Shown: in pieces, positions 25,142-34,699 of the stretch
Numbering within the stretch: the stretch's first letter is position 1
How the letters are laid out: each line of letters opens with the position of its first letter
Source: Ruminococcaceae bacterium AM07-15
GTDB lineage: Bacteria > Bacillota > Clostridia > Oscillospirales > Butyricicoccaceae
NCBI GenBank assembly: GCA_003477405.1
Contig: QUDE01000006.1
Location: 1-64,000, forward strand
Direction: 5' to 3'
Length of the DNA stretch: 64,000 bases
Position numbers and translations under genes: made by a program
The notes under the pieces: model-generated
The model's database searches: none
The model's input: only the letters and a program-made list of their open reading frames with translations
What the model was told of the DNA's origin: nothing

Positions 25142-26071
25142 TTAGCCGAGGTACTTCTCGCACTGCACAGCGGCGATGGCGCCGTCGGCAGCTGCGGTCA
25201 CTACCTGACGCAGGCTCTTCACCCGGATATCGCCAGCGGCAAACACGCCGGGGATATTTGTCTTCATGTCTTCATCGGTGACGATGTAGCCATGCTCCAT
25301 GTTGACCTTGCCTTCGAAGACCTTAGACTGGGGATCGTAGCCGATGAACACGAACACACCAAAGGTGCCGTCTTCGGGGTTGGCCTCGATCTCCCGGACC
25401 TCACCGGTCTTGACATTTTTAACGACCATGCTGGTCAGAATGTCATCGCCCTTGAGCTCTTCAATGACGGTATCCCACATAAACTCCATCTTGGGGTTGG
25501 CGAAAGCCTTCTCCTGGATGGACTTGGCTGCTCTCAGCTCGTTTCTTCTGTGGATCAAAGTGACCTTGCGGCCGAACTTTGTCAGGTACATAGCCTCTTC
25601 CACAGCGCTGTCGCCGCCGCCTACCACATAGATGTCGAAATCCTCAAAGAAGTTGCCGTCGCAGGTGGCGCAGTAGGAAACGCCCTTGCCGGTCAGTTCC
25701 TTCTCGCCGGGGCAGCCGATGGGCTTGGGAGAAGCGCCGGTGGCGATGATGACAGTCTTGCCCTGATACTCGGCCTTGCTGCCCTTGATCACCTTGATGT
25801 CGCCTTCCAGCTCCACATCCACAACGGTGTCAAACACCTTCTCAGCGCCGAAGTGGTTGACCTGGTCCACCATCTTCTTGATGAGGGAAGGACCGGATTC
25901 ACCTTCCACAGCGCCGGGATAGTTTTCGATCTCGTCAGTGATGACGATCTGTCCGCCGTCCTTGATCTTCTCGATGACCAGGGTGCTCAGACGAGCTCTG
26001 CCGGCGTACAGAGCGGCAGCCAGGCCGGCAGGGCCGGCGCCGATGATGATAACGTCATAAACTTTGCTCAT
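25142..26071 (-). CDS. trxB: Thioredoxin reductase
   Basis: A 309-residue flavoprotein. FAD-binding GAGPAGLAAALYAGRA at the N-terminus, redox-active CATC in SYCATCDGNFF (near residue 135), NAD(P)-binding GGGDSAVEEAMYL and a C-terminal AAGDIRVKSLRQVVTAAADGA. Reduces TrxA for glycine reductase. The start at 26071 (MSKVYDV) has TTAGGAGAG upstream. It follows grdB by 21 nt. Confidence 0.94.
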   Translation of the reverse strand: MSKVYDVIIIGAGPAGLAAALYAGRARLSTLVIEKIKDGGQIVITDEIENYPGAVEGESGPSLIKKMVDQVNHFGAEKVFDTVVDVELEGDIKVIKGSKAEYQGKTVIIATGASPKPIGCPGEKELTGKGVSYCATCDGNFFEDFDIYVVGGGDSAVEEAMYLTKFGRKVTLIHRRNELRAAKSIQEKAFANPKMEFMWDTVIEELKGDDILTSMVVKNVKTGEVREIEANPEDGTFGVFVFIGYDPQSKVFEGKVNMEHGYIVTDEDMKTNIPGVFAAGDIRVKSLRQVVTAAADGAIAAVQCEKYLG

Positions 26072-26092
26072 TTTCGATGACTCTCCTAACAA

Positions 26093-27400
26093 TTATTCAA
26101 AAATTGTCTGCTCGGTCACTTCGGTTTCCAGAGCCTTCAGAGCCTTCTCAACCAGGCCACGGCGCAGAGCCTTCTCTTCGTCATGAGTCAGCTCGGGGTT
26201 GCCCAGAGGATGGGGGATAGCGATGGTGGGAACAATTCTGTTCGCGCCAACGGTCATGGAAATCGGGGTAACTGTGCACATATGAACAACGGGGATACCC
26301 GCACGCTCAATCTCTTTAACCAACGTTGCACCGCAACGTGTGCAGGTGCCTCACGTGGAGGTCAGAATTACGGCGTCAACACCGTCATTCTTCAGCTCTT
26401 TGGAGAATTCTTCAGCAAAAGCCTTGGCGCTGGCCACAGCAGTACCGTTACCAACAGTGGTGTAGAAGTAACGATGCAGCTTGCCAATGCGGCCTTCCTT
26501 TTCCAGATCCCGCAGCACATCAACAGGCAGAACGCGGTCGGCGTCCTCGTTGGCATAGACAGGGTCATAGCCGCCGTGAGCGGTCTCATAGGTGTCGGCC
26601 GTCAGATCCATCACGCCCTCGATGTCATACTTGCCGTAGTGGGAAGCAGAGGAGGACTCGATGTGATCGGGGTTGCCCTTGGGAACGATGCCGCCGGAAG
26701 TAACCAGAGCGATGGTGGCATGAGCCATATCCTTCACAGCGGGGTTGGGATCGACGCGGTCGAAGTTGGGCATGGGGAACTCGGTGACGAACTCCTTGCC
26801 AGCCAGCTTCTTCAGCAGCATATCAACAGCACGCTTGGAGCCCCGCTCCTTCTCGAAGAAGTTCTTGCGGATGCCGTTGGGCAGATAGCCTTCCTCAGCG
26901 GAGGACAGGATCTCTTCACCCTTAGCCAGCTTCAGGGCCAGAGGAGCCATCTTGGAAACGGCGTCTCTCATGCCAGCAGCGCTGTTCTTGGTGGAAACGA
27001 TATACACATCCTTGGCGTAGTCAGCGCCGGGATTTTCCTTGTACATACCGGTGAGCACGGGGATGCCCAGCTCGTCCTTCACAGCCTTTGTGATGTTGCC
27101 GCAGGCAAAGCCATAACGGCCAGCGTTAAAGGCAGGGCCAGCCAGGAACAGGTCGGGCTTCTGCTCCTTGATCATTTCCATGATGGTAGCAGTAGCTTCC
27201 TTGGTGTTCTCGCCGAAATAGGAGTCGCCGCAGACGATGGTGGCAACGATTTCAGCCTCATCGCCAAAAGCAGCCTTGAAAGCCATGCCGGGGCCGACAA
27301 CTTCGCCGACTCTCAGTTCAGGCTTGTAATCAGCCATTTCCTCGCCGCCGATGTTGGCGAAGAACTGGTTGATATAATGGACAACTCTGATCTTGCTCAT
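26093..27400 (-). CDS. grdB: Glycine reductase component B gamma subunit, selenoprotein (Sec350)
   Basis: A 435-residue selenoprotein when the UGA at 26351-26353 is read as Sec350 (ILTSTU-GTCTRCGATL, a U-x-x-C redox motif). Protein B binds glycine as a Schiff base on GrdE and passes the carboxymethyl group to GrdA. N-terminus SKIRVVHYINQFFANIGGEE is typical. Downstream of the UGA, 11 nt away, is a clear SECIS-like hairpin. Without Sec decoding the product would stop at residue 349. Confidence 0.96.
26323..26339 (-). promoter_or_regulatory. SECIS-like hairpin of grdB
   Basis: In the mRNA: ACGUUGC GGU GCAACGU, a 7-bp perfect stem starting 11 nt after the UGA, with G-G-U in the apical loop as in bacterial SECIS elements bound by SelB. 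Confidence 0.75.
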
Positions 27401-27421
27401 TATTCTCTTGTCCTCCTTCCG

Positions 27422-28702
27422 TTATCTGGCGCTCAGCTTGTTGAAGCCGAGTTCGTTGGTGGCGCCGGTGATAACCTGGAGCTCGGCGTCGATGCTGCCG
27501 TCGGCATTCAGGCTGCCCTCGTGGCCGCCAGCGATGATGTTGGCAACTTCGGGATAGCCGATGACTTTATCCATCTTGGGCAGGTGGATGACCATGTTCG
27601 CGTTGCCGCCAGTGACAACAGCGTCGGCCTTGGGATCGGCGTCCGCCAGGGACTGAGACTTACCATCCTGGCCGGCATATTCGTCGGTGATGATAACAGT
27701 CTTAACGCCCTGCTCTTCGATCTTCTTGCAGTTCATGATCAGGTCGGTGTCGGGGTTGCCGAAGCCTTCCTGAGAAACAACAGCGCCATCCAGGTCCAGC
27801 CAGCGGCACAGCTTAGCGGTCCAGTCGGAGGAGCGCTGCTTGTCGGCCAGGTAGACATTCTCGTTGGTCAGGATCATACCCACAAAGTTCAGGGTCTTGC
27901 CATGCTGAGCAAACAGATCCTTCACAACGGGGTTGTTCAGGTGATGATAGGTGGTGTTCTTATCGCAAGCGGACACGCAGTTACCGCTGAGGATAGCACC
28001 GTCCATGCCTTCGGTGGGGTTCATGATGGTGGACAGGGTGCGCTTGGCATCGACGCCGTACACATAGGTGTCGTGCATCAGGCCCTGGCTCTGCAGCATC
28101 TGAACATAAGCCACGCGGGGCAGGTTGGGCATCTTCTCCAGGCCTTCCTTGACGCCGTAGGTCTCGAAGACTTCGGTCTCGTCGGGAGTGACATTCTTAG
28201 CCAGATCGCCCAGGAACTTTGCGGTCTTCAGGCCGGCAAAGCGAACAGCCTTCTCATGCTCGTGCTGATGCAGGCCATCCACAGGCTCGATGACAACCAC
28301 CAGGTTGTTGGTCTGGGAGAAGGGAGTGTACTTAGCGCCCTCACCGCTCATATCGATGATGCCTTCCTGGAAGGCCACGATCTTACCGGTGGTGACGACG
28401 GCGGAGCCGCGCAGCACATTGGTCTTGCCGCTGCCCACGGTGTCCACCTTGGAGATGACGCCGGGGAAGATGTCGCCGGGGCCCTCCACCTTGCAGCGAG
28501 GCTCGATCACGTCCTTAACGGGCATGATGCGGATGCTTTCGCCGGGTTTTGCGATTTCCAGTTCAACTGACTTGATATTCTCGTCTTCCAGAACCAGGTT
28601 CTTGATATCCTCTTTGCACACATAGAGGACACCAGCCTCAACCTTGGACTGGTCGGCGAACTGAATATCATGGATATTGACGTATCCAAGTTCCAGTTTC
28701 AA
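27422..28702 (-). CDS. grdE: Glycine reductase component B precursor (GrdE)
   Basis: A 426-residue proprotein that is cleaved to alpha and beta subunits of protein B, with a cysteine-derived carbonyl group that binds glycine. The likely cleavage site is in SGNCVSACDK; with the TTG start at 28702 the cysteine is residue 242, the number known for GrdE. TTG is preferred since ATGGAGGTG just upstream contains the ribosome binding site itself, and LELGYVNIHDIQF matches the GrdE N-terminus. Confidence 0.94.
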   Translation of the reverse strand: MKLELGYVNIHDIQFADQSKVEAGVLYVCKEDIKNLVLEDENIKSVELEIAKPGESIRIMPVKDVIEPRCKVEGPGDIFPGVISKVDTVGSGKTNVLRGSAVVTTGKIVAFQEGIIDMSGEGAKYTPFSQTNNLVVVIEPVDGLHQHEHEKAVRFAGLKTAKFLGDLAKNVTPDETEVFETYGVKEGLEKMPNLPRVAYVQMLQSQGLMHDTYVYGVDAKRTLSTIMNPTEGMDGAILSGNCVSACDKNTTYHHLNNPVVKDLFAQHGKTLNFVGMILTNENVYLADKQRSSDWTAKLCRWLDLDGAVVSQEGFGNPDTDLIMNCKKIEEQGVKTVIITDEYAGQDGKSQSLADADPKADAVVTGGNANMVIHLPKMDKVIGYPEVANIIAGGHEGSLNADGSIDAELQVITGATNELGFNKLSAR

Positions 28703-28773
28703 TTTGAGCACCTCCATAATTTAAATGTATATCAGTTTCTTAAAAGTTTTAAGAAATTGACCGATGATTGTGT

Positions 28774-29154
28774 TTACTGCATGGCCGAGGCCATGGCGTT
28801 GTCGCACAGGCTGCAATCGATGGTTCGGAAATCCTGCCGCATATTTTCCGGCATATTGGGGAAGCGCTCTTTGCCGAACTTTTTGCAGGCGATGATACAC
28901 TCTTCGATAATCCGCAGAGACTCGCTGTCCATCTTCTTTTTGCTCTTGGTGAGGAAGATGGTTTTGTAAGGGGTCTCATTGGGCTTGATGCTGCCCGCCA
29001 GAGGATGGGTGAGGAGTTTATGGCCAGCGTGGATATAATCCCGGGTCATGCGCATGATCTCGGTGTATTTCACCGGATGGAATTCCACCGTCACCTGGGA
29101 AGCATATTTGTCCCGCACCATTTCGTTGTTGGTGATGATAAAGAAATCCGCCAT
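28774..29154 (-). CDS. grdX: GrdX family protein
   Basis: A 126-residue GrdX, found at the head of many grd operons, with unknown biochemical role. Blocks: ADFFIITNNEMVRDKY, LAGSIKPNETPYKTIFL and a conserved C-terminal DCSLCDNAMASA. It is the first gene after the glycine riboswitch. Confidence 0.92.
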   Translation of the reverse strand: MADFFIITNNEMVRDKYASQVTVEFHPVKYTEIMRMTRDYIHAGHKLLTHPLAGSIKPNETPYKTIFLTKSKKKMDSESLRIIEECIIACKKFGKERFPNMPENMRQDFRTIDCSLCDNAMASAMQ

Positions 29155-29306
29155 GCTCTTCTCCTGTCATTTATCACTATTTTCGATAGAAAAGAAAGGG
29201 TTTATCGATTTTCCCGATAAAACGACCATTTCATGCCCATTCTGTTTTTATTGTACACCAGCCGATGGATATTATCAAGAAAAATCGGCAGAATTGCAGC
29301 AAAAAA

Positions 29307-29343
29307 GCGACGGCCTGAAAAGCACTTGCTTTCACGCTGTCGC
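29307..29343 (-). terminator. Glycine-riboswitch terminator
   Basis: On the minus strand GCGAC...GAAAGC aagt GCTTTTC...GTCGC followed by TTTTTT. The 5' GCGAC arm is also the 3' edge of the second glycine aptamer, so aptamer and terminator are mutually exclusive and glycine should turn the operon on. Confidence 0.85.
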
Positions 29344-29530
29344 ATTCTCCGTTTTCGAGCCTGAGAGATTCCAGCGGCCGGATGGCCACTGTTGCTCCTT
29401 GGGCGCCTGCTGGCTTTTCAGAGTCCGGTCCACGCTCGGTCCTTTTGCCTGAAAGTTTCGCACTGTTTTGACAGAACAGCACTTGCATCTTCGGCGCCCC
29501 GGAGGGGTCTCTCCCGATAAGTTTCATCCC
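29333..29530 (-). ncRNA. Tandem glycine riboswitch
   Basis: Two aptamers on the minus strand. First: GGGAGAGACCCCTC...GCGCCGAAGATGCAA...TTTCAGGCAAAAGGAC. Second: GGACTCTGAAAAG...GGCGCCCAAGGAGCAA...ATCTCTCAGGCTCG...GGAGAATGCGACAG. These are the paired core blocks of cooperative glycine riboswitches, joined by a short linker near 29426. Followed by a terminator, then grdX. Confidence 0.93.
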
Positions 29531-29549
29531 GATTATTCAGTTCGTCTAT

Positions 29550-29577
29550 ATTTTAACACAAAGCACCGAAAAAGCAA
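29550..29577 (-). promoter_or_regulatory. Promoter of the grd operon
   Basis: Minus-strand TTGCTT (29572-29577), 16-nt spacer, TAAAAT (29550-29555), about 20 nt upstream of the glycine aptamer. Confidence 0.75.
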
Positions 29578-29620
29578 GCTATATTTCTTGATTGCATTCA
29601 TCGGTTTTTTGAATAAACTC

Positions 29621-29717
29621 TGGCGGGAGTATGTGGGAATCGAACCCACCTAAGCGGCTCCTAACCGCTATTACTGGTTTTGAAGACCAGAGGGCACACC
29701 AGCACCCATCTACTCCC
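29621..29717 (-). tRNA. selC: tRNA-Sec (UCA anticodon)
   Basis: A 97-nt tRNA on the minus strand with an extended acceptor arm (GGGAGTA/TACTCCC plus one more position), a D arm GGGTGC/GTGCCC of 6 pairs including G-U, an anticodon stem-loop CTGGTCTTCAAAACCAG with UCA, a long variable arm (AGCGGTTAGGAGCCGCT), a T arm GTGGGTTCGATTCCCAC, and encoded CCA. These are the hallmarks of selenocysteine tRNA. Carries Sec to the UGA codons in grdA, grdB and selD. Confidence 0.95.
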
Positions 29718-29804
29718 ATAGTAGTCCCATAAAAGCCGTTGCCTATGTTATCACAATCTTTTGTAAAATGCAAGGGTCTATGGTCCAATCTTTTGTCTTT
29801 TTCG

Positions 29805-29833
29805 TTGCCTTCCCTGTTTTTCGGAGTTATACT
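29805..29833 (+). promoter_or_regulatory. Promoter of the M14 peptidase gene
   Basis: TTGCCT (29805-29810), 17-nt spacer, TATACT (29828-29833), 40 nt before the ATG. Confidence 0.75.
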
Positions 29834-29872
29834 GAAAAAAAGCGCTTTGCGCACAGGGAGGTTTTGTCTAAA

Positions 29873-31570
29873 ATGAAACACAGTCTGCCTTACGACCACT
29901 ATTACCGCTACCAGGAAATCGCCGATTTGCTCCACGGCTATGAAAAAGACCATCCGGAACTTTTCCAGCTGTCGGTCATCGGCCGCACTCCCCAGGGGCG
30001 GGACATTCTGGCCTGCACCATCACCAACACCGCCACCGGAAAGCCGGAAGACAAGCCGGCCTATTATATGGAAGCCAACATCCATGCCGGTGAGGTCACC
30101 GGGTCCATGGTGGCCATCTACTTCCTGGACACCCTGATGAGCAACCTGGAAGATAGCCGCATCCGGCAGATTCTGGACCGGTACACCCTGTATGTGGTGC
30201 CCCGTCTGTCCTGCGACGGTTCCGAGCACTATCTCACCACCGCCGACTATGTGCGTTCGGCTCCCCGGCCCTATCCTACCGAAAAGCGCCAGAGCGGCCT
30301 GCACAAGGGTGACATCGACGGCGACGGCGTGGCCCGGCTGATGCGGGTGCCCTCCCCTTACGGCGTGTGGAAGATCTCCCCCAAAGACCCCCGGCTGATG
30401 GTGCGCCGCCGCCCCGACGAAACCGACGGGGAATTTTACAATGTATACCCGGAAGGCATCATTGAAAATTACGACGGCCTCCATGTGACTATGGCGCCCA
30501 GCGAGTTCGGCAACGACTTCAACCGGAACTACCCCATCGGCTGGCAGGACGAAAGCCAGCAGGCCGGGGCCGGAGCCCATCCCCTGTCCAACCCGGAGAC
30601 TCAGGCCAACGCCGCCTTCCTTCTGGCCCATCCCAATGTGTGCTGCGTGGTGGATATGCACACCGCCGGCGGCCAGATCCTCTACACCCCCGGCTACAAA
30701 AGCGCCAAGGACGCCATTCCTCAGGATATCGCCCTTTACCGTGCTTTGGGCAAGATGGGCACCGAAGAGAATGGTTTCCCCCTGCTGAATATCTATGACG
30801 AATATATGCCCGCGTCCGCTCCCCAGACCTGCGGCGGCTTTGATGATTTCTGCCACTTCCTGCTGGGCGTTCCCGCCTTCACCATTGAATGCTGGGATCT
30901 GGCCCGCCGGGCCGGGGTGGAAGAGCACTATCCGCCCAAGGAAAACCTCTCCCAGGAGGAAGAAGAGGAGATCGCCGTCAAATACCTGCGCTGGATGGAC
31001 GAGAATCTGTCCCCGGAAGAAGGTTTCCTTCCCTGGAAGCCCTTCCAGCATCCCCAGCTGGGGCCGGTGGAAATCGGCGGGGCCAACTACAAACAGGTTT
31101 CCCAGAATCCGCCCATCAAATTCCTGGAGCAGGAGCTGGAAAAACACACCCGCTTCATCCTGCGGCTCATCCCCGCCCTGCCCCGGGTCTGCTTCGACCG
31201 GGTGCACACCCAGGAAGTTAGCACCGGACTGTATCTGGTGGAGGCCGTTGTGGGCAACCGTGGTTTCATGCCCACCTATGTGTTCCGGGAAGGTCTGAAA
31301 TACAAGACACTGAAAGAACTCACCGTCACACTGTCCGGTGACAACATCCTGCTGCCCCAGAAGGACGCCTGCAAAAACATCGGCCATCTGGAGGGCTTCT
31401 CCAGCGTCAAGGCCCACAACGAAGGCATGGGCCCCACCACTCAGGAACAAGAGCCCATGCAGAAGAAGGTCACCTGGCTGGTACAGGGCCAGAAGGGCGA
31501 GACCATCACCCTCCTTTGCCAGGGCGGCCGTATCGGCAAGGTGAGCGCTCAGATCCAGCTGGGCGAGTAA
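29873..31570 (+). CDS. M14-family zinc carboxypeptidase
   Basis: A 565-residue metallopeptidase. Zinc ligands fit HAGE (in NIHAGEVTGS, near residue 80) and VDMHTAGG (near residue 260); catalytic glutamate fits FTIECWDLA. No signal peptide, so it probably acts in the cytoplasm. The C-terminal 150 residues form a separate domain. The start at 29873 has GGGAGGT upstream. No terminator is seen between its stop and the IS30 element 80 nt downstream. Confidence 0.88.
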   Translation: MKHSLPYDHYYRYQEIADLLHGYEKDHPELFQLSVIGRTPQGRDILACTITNTATGKPEDKPAYYMEANIHAGEVTGSMVAIYFLDTLMSNLEDSRIRQILDRYTLYVVPRLSCDGSEHYLTTADYVRSAPRPYPTEKRQSGLHKGDIDGDGVARLMRVPSPYGVWKISPKDPRLMVRRRPDETDGEFYNVYPEGIIENYDGLHVTMAPSEFGNDFNRNYPIGWQDESQQAGAGAHPLSNPETQANAAFLLAHPNVCCVVDMHTAGGQILYTPGYKSAKDAIPQDIALYRALGKMGTEENGFPLLNIYDEYMPASAPQTCGGFDDFCHFLLGVPAFTIECWDLARRAGVEEHYPPKENLSQEEEEEIAVKYLRWMDENLSPEEGFLPWKPFQHPQLGPVEIGGANYKQVSQNPPIKFLEQELEKHTRFILRLIPALPRVCFDRVHTQEVSTGLYLVEAVVGNRGFMPTYVFREGLKYKTLKELTVTLSGDNILLPQKDACKNIGHLEGFSSVKAHNEGMGPTTQEQEPMQKKVTWLVQGQKGETITLLCQGGRIGKVSAQIQLGE

Positions 31571-31647
31571 ATCCGCCTATCGACATTTTCGATCAATCCC
31601 ATACCTATACATTATATGTATATATAGTATCAAAGTGAATTGTCAAA

Positions 31648-32613
31648 CTAAGTGCAACAGGAGTTGAGCTCGAAGTCCCATAATTCCTGTGCAGAATGAA
31701 AGTTAAGAACTTTACGAGGCCTGGCGTTAATCAACGCCAGGTTTCGTTTTAGCGTGGCGGGAGACACGCGGGAAAGATTTCTGCCCTTGGGATAAAACTC
31801 CCGAAGCAGACCATTGAGATTTTCATTTGTACCTTTCTGCCAGGCACAATAAGGATCGGCAAAATAGACATCACAATGCAGCCGCTCTTCGATTTGGCGC
31901 CAGTTAGCAAATTCTGCTCCTCGGTCACAAGTAATTGTTTTAACTAATTGAGGTGGAAAGGAGGATAACATTGAAACAATGGCGTTCTCCATTGTTTCAG
32001 CCCTACGGTCTGGAATTTTCATGGCGATATAAAAGCGTGTTTTTCGCTCTGCCAAGGTAGCAAAGCAAGCCTTGCTTTTCCCTTGGCCACTTACCACCGT
32101 ATCGGCTTCCCAGTGTCCTGCTTCCTGACGGCTATACACCGACTTATCCCTTTTTCGGATGGATTTCCCCTTGCTGTATTTACCGCGTGTTTCCTTGCTC
32201 CCGTGGCTCTTCCCCTTGCGCCGCAGCACCTTCAGGTTCCCATTGACTAAGTATTTTTCATAGATCCAGCGATAAATTGTCCTCCAACTGGGCATTTTTA
32301 ATGCGCATGGTGTGCATGAAATTTGTTCTGGCGACCATGTGGCTTTTAATTTTTCATTTATGTACTCGATCACTTCCTGCGAATGAAACATTCCTCTGTG
32401 ACAATAGGAACGCCTCAGCAGATACTTTTTCTGAGCGGTATGCGGATAATAAGTCGGAATATCGTACATATGCGTACAGTTGCGCCGGATTTCTCTGGAT
32501 ATCGTGCTGACATTTCGTCCAATCAACCGGGCGATCTCTCGATAACTTCTGCCGTCCACATAATATTTTCGTATACAACTCCGCTCTTCTATGCTAAGAT
32601 GATGATAGTTCAT
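31648..32613 (-). CDS. IS30-family transposase
   Basis: A 321-residue transposase: N-terminal helix-turn-helix (HLSIEERSCIRKYY, YREIARLIGRNVSTISREI), then a DDE catalytic domain with EADTVV, TCDRGAEFANW and GTNENLNGLLREF supplying D, D and E. Full length for the family, no frameshift, so the element may be active. Its last codons lie inside the left terminal inverted repeat. Confidence 0.93.
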   Translation of the reverse strand: MNYHHLSIEERSCIRKYYVDGRSYREIARLIGRNVSTISREIRRNCTHMYDIPTYYPHTAQKKYLLRRSYCHRGMFHSQEVIEYINEKLKATWSPEQISCTPCALKMPSWRTIYRWIYEKYLVNGNLKVLRRKGKSHGSKETRGKYSKGKSIRKRDKSVYSRQEAGHWEADTVVSGQGKSKACFATLAERKTRFYIAMKIPDRRAETMENAIVSMLSSFPPQLVKTITCDRGAEFANWRQIEERLHCDVYFADPYCAWQKGTNENLNGLLREFYPKGRNLSRVSPATLKRNLALINARPRKVLNFHSAQELWDFELNSCCT

Positions 32614-32705
32614 ACAGTTCCCTCCCTGTGGTTTAGTTGTGTGGTAACTCTATTCTACCAGGGTTCTGTATGAACTTCTTTTTATTTCCCTAAATTGTTG
32701 CACTT
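31650..32705 (-). mobile_element. IS30-family insertion sequence
   Basis: About 1.06 kb. AAGTGCAACA at 31650 is repeated inverted as TGTTGCACTT ending at 32705. Flanking TATAGTATCAA (left) and TTGATAGTATA (right) suggest the inverted repeats may reach out to about 31622 and 32713; target duplication is not clear. Holds one transposase gene. Inserted between the M14 peptidase gene and selB. Confidence 0.8.
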
Positions 32706-32728
32706 GATAGTATAATTCACCATCAAAC

Positions 32729-32762
32729 AAAAAAGCCTGCCGGATTCTCCGGCAGGCTTTTT
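32729..32762 (-). terminator. Terminator after selB
   Basis: AAGCCTGCCGG/CCGGCAGGCTT with T-run on the minus strand, 18 nt past the selB stop; symmetrical enough to work on both strands. Confidence 0.88.
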
Positions 32763-32779
32763 GATTTTTATGAAACGAT

Positions 32780-34678
32780 TTACAGAAGCACCCGGGCGTC
32801 TCCCACTTTTTTGGTGACCTTTTCCCGATCCAGGGTTTCCAGAATCACCATGGCGTATTTCCGGGAGGTTCCCAGCAGATCCCGCACCTCACCCAAGGTA
32901 ATCTGTCCCTGAGCACGGATCTGTTCCTTGATCCGCTCCACCGCCTCATCATAGTGCTGCCGGGCAAAGCAGATCTGGGCATCCATCCGCACCAGGGTCC
33001 CGGCACCAATCAGGGCGTTGTGCACCTGCTGGGCCTTTTTCTGATCCTTGCCCATCTGGGCCAGCACATCCTCGGTGGCCGGCGGCGCATAGCCCCCGTC
33101 CAGATAGATCTTCTCCATCTCCTTCATCATCCGGGAGGCTTCTTCGTCCAGCTTCACCTTGAATTTAAACAGGGACACCAGACCATTTGTGATCTTGATC
33201 CGTTCCACTTTTTCATAATAGGCCAGCATACCGTCGGCCACCGCCTGTTCCTGACGGGGCAAGAACCGGGTACGCACCTCTTCCTTCTTCATGCCCTCTT
33301 TCAAGGGGTTGGCGGTGTGATACTCCCGCAAGATCTCGCTGAGGCGCTTTCCCTGGGCTTCGGCAAAATCCCGGTGGAGGTACAGATCTCCGGCAATCCG
33401 GACGATCTTGCCCTCCTGCTCCAGCTCTCCGGCCAAAGCTCTGGCCTCTTCCAGGCTGGTCCCAAACTGCACCGCCACAAAATCCAGAAGCCGGTAGTGG
33501 GGACTTCCCTCCCGGATGCCCTGCTCGATCTTGTCCTTCAGGCTGCCTTTTTCCAGCACCCGCAGCCCTTCCAGAGCCTGCTCATCCCCACGGCGGCGCT
33601 TGAAGGGACTGGGGTCCAGCACCACACCGCCGCCCACGGTCTCCAAGGGCGAATAGAACCGCACCACAAAATGGTCCCCCGCCTTGAGGGCCACTTCCTC
33701 TTCCAGCCGCAGCTGAGCGAAGGCGCTCTGGCCCGCTTCCAGCACATCTCCTTCCAGCAGCACCGCTTTGCACAGCACTTCCCGGCTGCCGTGGTAGAAA
33801 TGGAGACGGCTGGTGTTTTTGATGACTCTCTTGGCGTCTTTCAGCACATTCAGGCGCACATCCACCATCATGGTGGTGTGCATGGATCCGGGCACGGCCA
33901 CCACATCGCCACGCTGAATATCGCTTTTTTTCAGGTTGGAGAAGTTCACCGCCACCCGCTGACCGGCATAGGCGGTGTCCACGCTCTGGGAGTGCACCTG
34001 GATATTGCGCACTTTGCCCATCTTCTCTCCGGGGTAGAGCATCACCTCATCCCCTTCTTTCAGCTGGCCTTCGATCATGGTACCGGTGATAACGGTGCCG
34101 AAGCCCTCCATGGAAAAGACCCGGTCCACCGGAATGCGGAAGGGGATGTCCAGCTTTTTGCCGCCCAGCAGGGAGATCTGGCGGAAAATCTCCTGACGCA
34201 GCTCCTCAATGCCTTCTCCGGTATAGGAGGACACCGGAATGAGGGGGGCATCCTCCAGGAAAGTGCCCTTCACCTGGCTGCGGATGTCCTCGGCCACCAG
34301 CTCCCGCCAGTCCTCGTCCACCATATCGGTTTTGGTGAGGACGATGATGCCGTGCTGAATCTCCAGCAGGGACAAAATGCCCAGGTGCTCCACCGTCTGG
34401 GGCATGACCCCTTCGTCGGCGGCCACGATGAGCAGAGCCAGGTCGATGCCTCCCGCCCCCGCCAGCATATTGCGGACGAACTTTTCATGACCGGGCACAT
34501 CGATGATGCCCGCTCTCCCACCGTCGGGCAGGTCCAGATAGGCAAAGCCCAGCTCAATGGTGATGCCCCGCTTCTTTTCCTCCCGCAGCCGGTCGGTTTC
34601 AATGCCGGTGAGTGCCCGGATCAGGCAGGTTTTGCCGTGGTCCACATGACCGGCGGTGCCGATGATGATGTTGTTCAT
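32780..34678 (-). CDS. selB: Selenocysteine-specific elongation factor SelB
   Basis: A 632-residue SelB: GTPase domain ([39 protein letters not shown]), EF-Tu-like domains II-III to about residue 340, then C-terminal winged helices that bind the SECIS hairpin. Brings Sec-tRNA to UGA codons in grdA, grdB and selD. GGAGGAAT precedes the ATG; 21 nt downstream of selA, so co-transcribed. Confidence 0.96.
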   Translation of the reverse strand: MNNIIIGTAGHVDHGKTCLIRALTGIETDRLREEKKRGITIELGFAYLDLPDGGRAGIIDVPGHEKFVRNMLAGAGGIDLALLIVAADEGVMPQTVEHLGILSLLEIQHGIIVLTKTDMVDEDWRELVAEDIRSQVKGTFLEDAPLIPVSSYTGEGIEELRQEIFRQISLLGGKKLDIPFRIPVDRVFSMEGFGTVITGTMIEGQLKEGDEVMLYPGEKMGKVRNIQVHSQSVDTAYAGQRVAVNFSNLKKSDIQRGDVVAVPGSMHTTMMVDVRLNVLKDAKRVIKNTSRLHFYHGSREVLCKAVLLEGDVLEAGQSAFAQLRLEEEVALKAGDHFVVRFYSPLETVGGGVVLDPSPFKRRRGDEQALEGLRVLEKGSLKDKIEQGIREGSPHYRLLDFVAVQFGTSLEEARALAGELEQEGKIVRIAGDLYLHRDFAEAQGKRLSEILREYHTANPLKEGMKKEEVRTRFLPRQEQAVADGMLAYYEKVERIKITNGLVSLFKFKVKLDEEASRMMKEMEKIYLDGGYAPPATEDVLAQMGKDQKKAQQVHNALIGAGTLVRMDAQICFARQHYDEAVERIKEQIRAQGQITLGEVRDLLGTSRKYAMVILETLDREKVTKKVGDARVLL

Positions 34679-34699
34679 TGTGATTCCTCCCCGGCGCTT

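Noticed and set aside
29579..31450. 623-codon frame antisense to the M14 peptidase
   Set aside because: It runs through tRNA-Sec and opposes a zinc-peptidase gene with all catalytic motifs.
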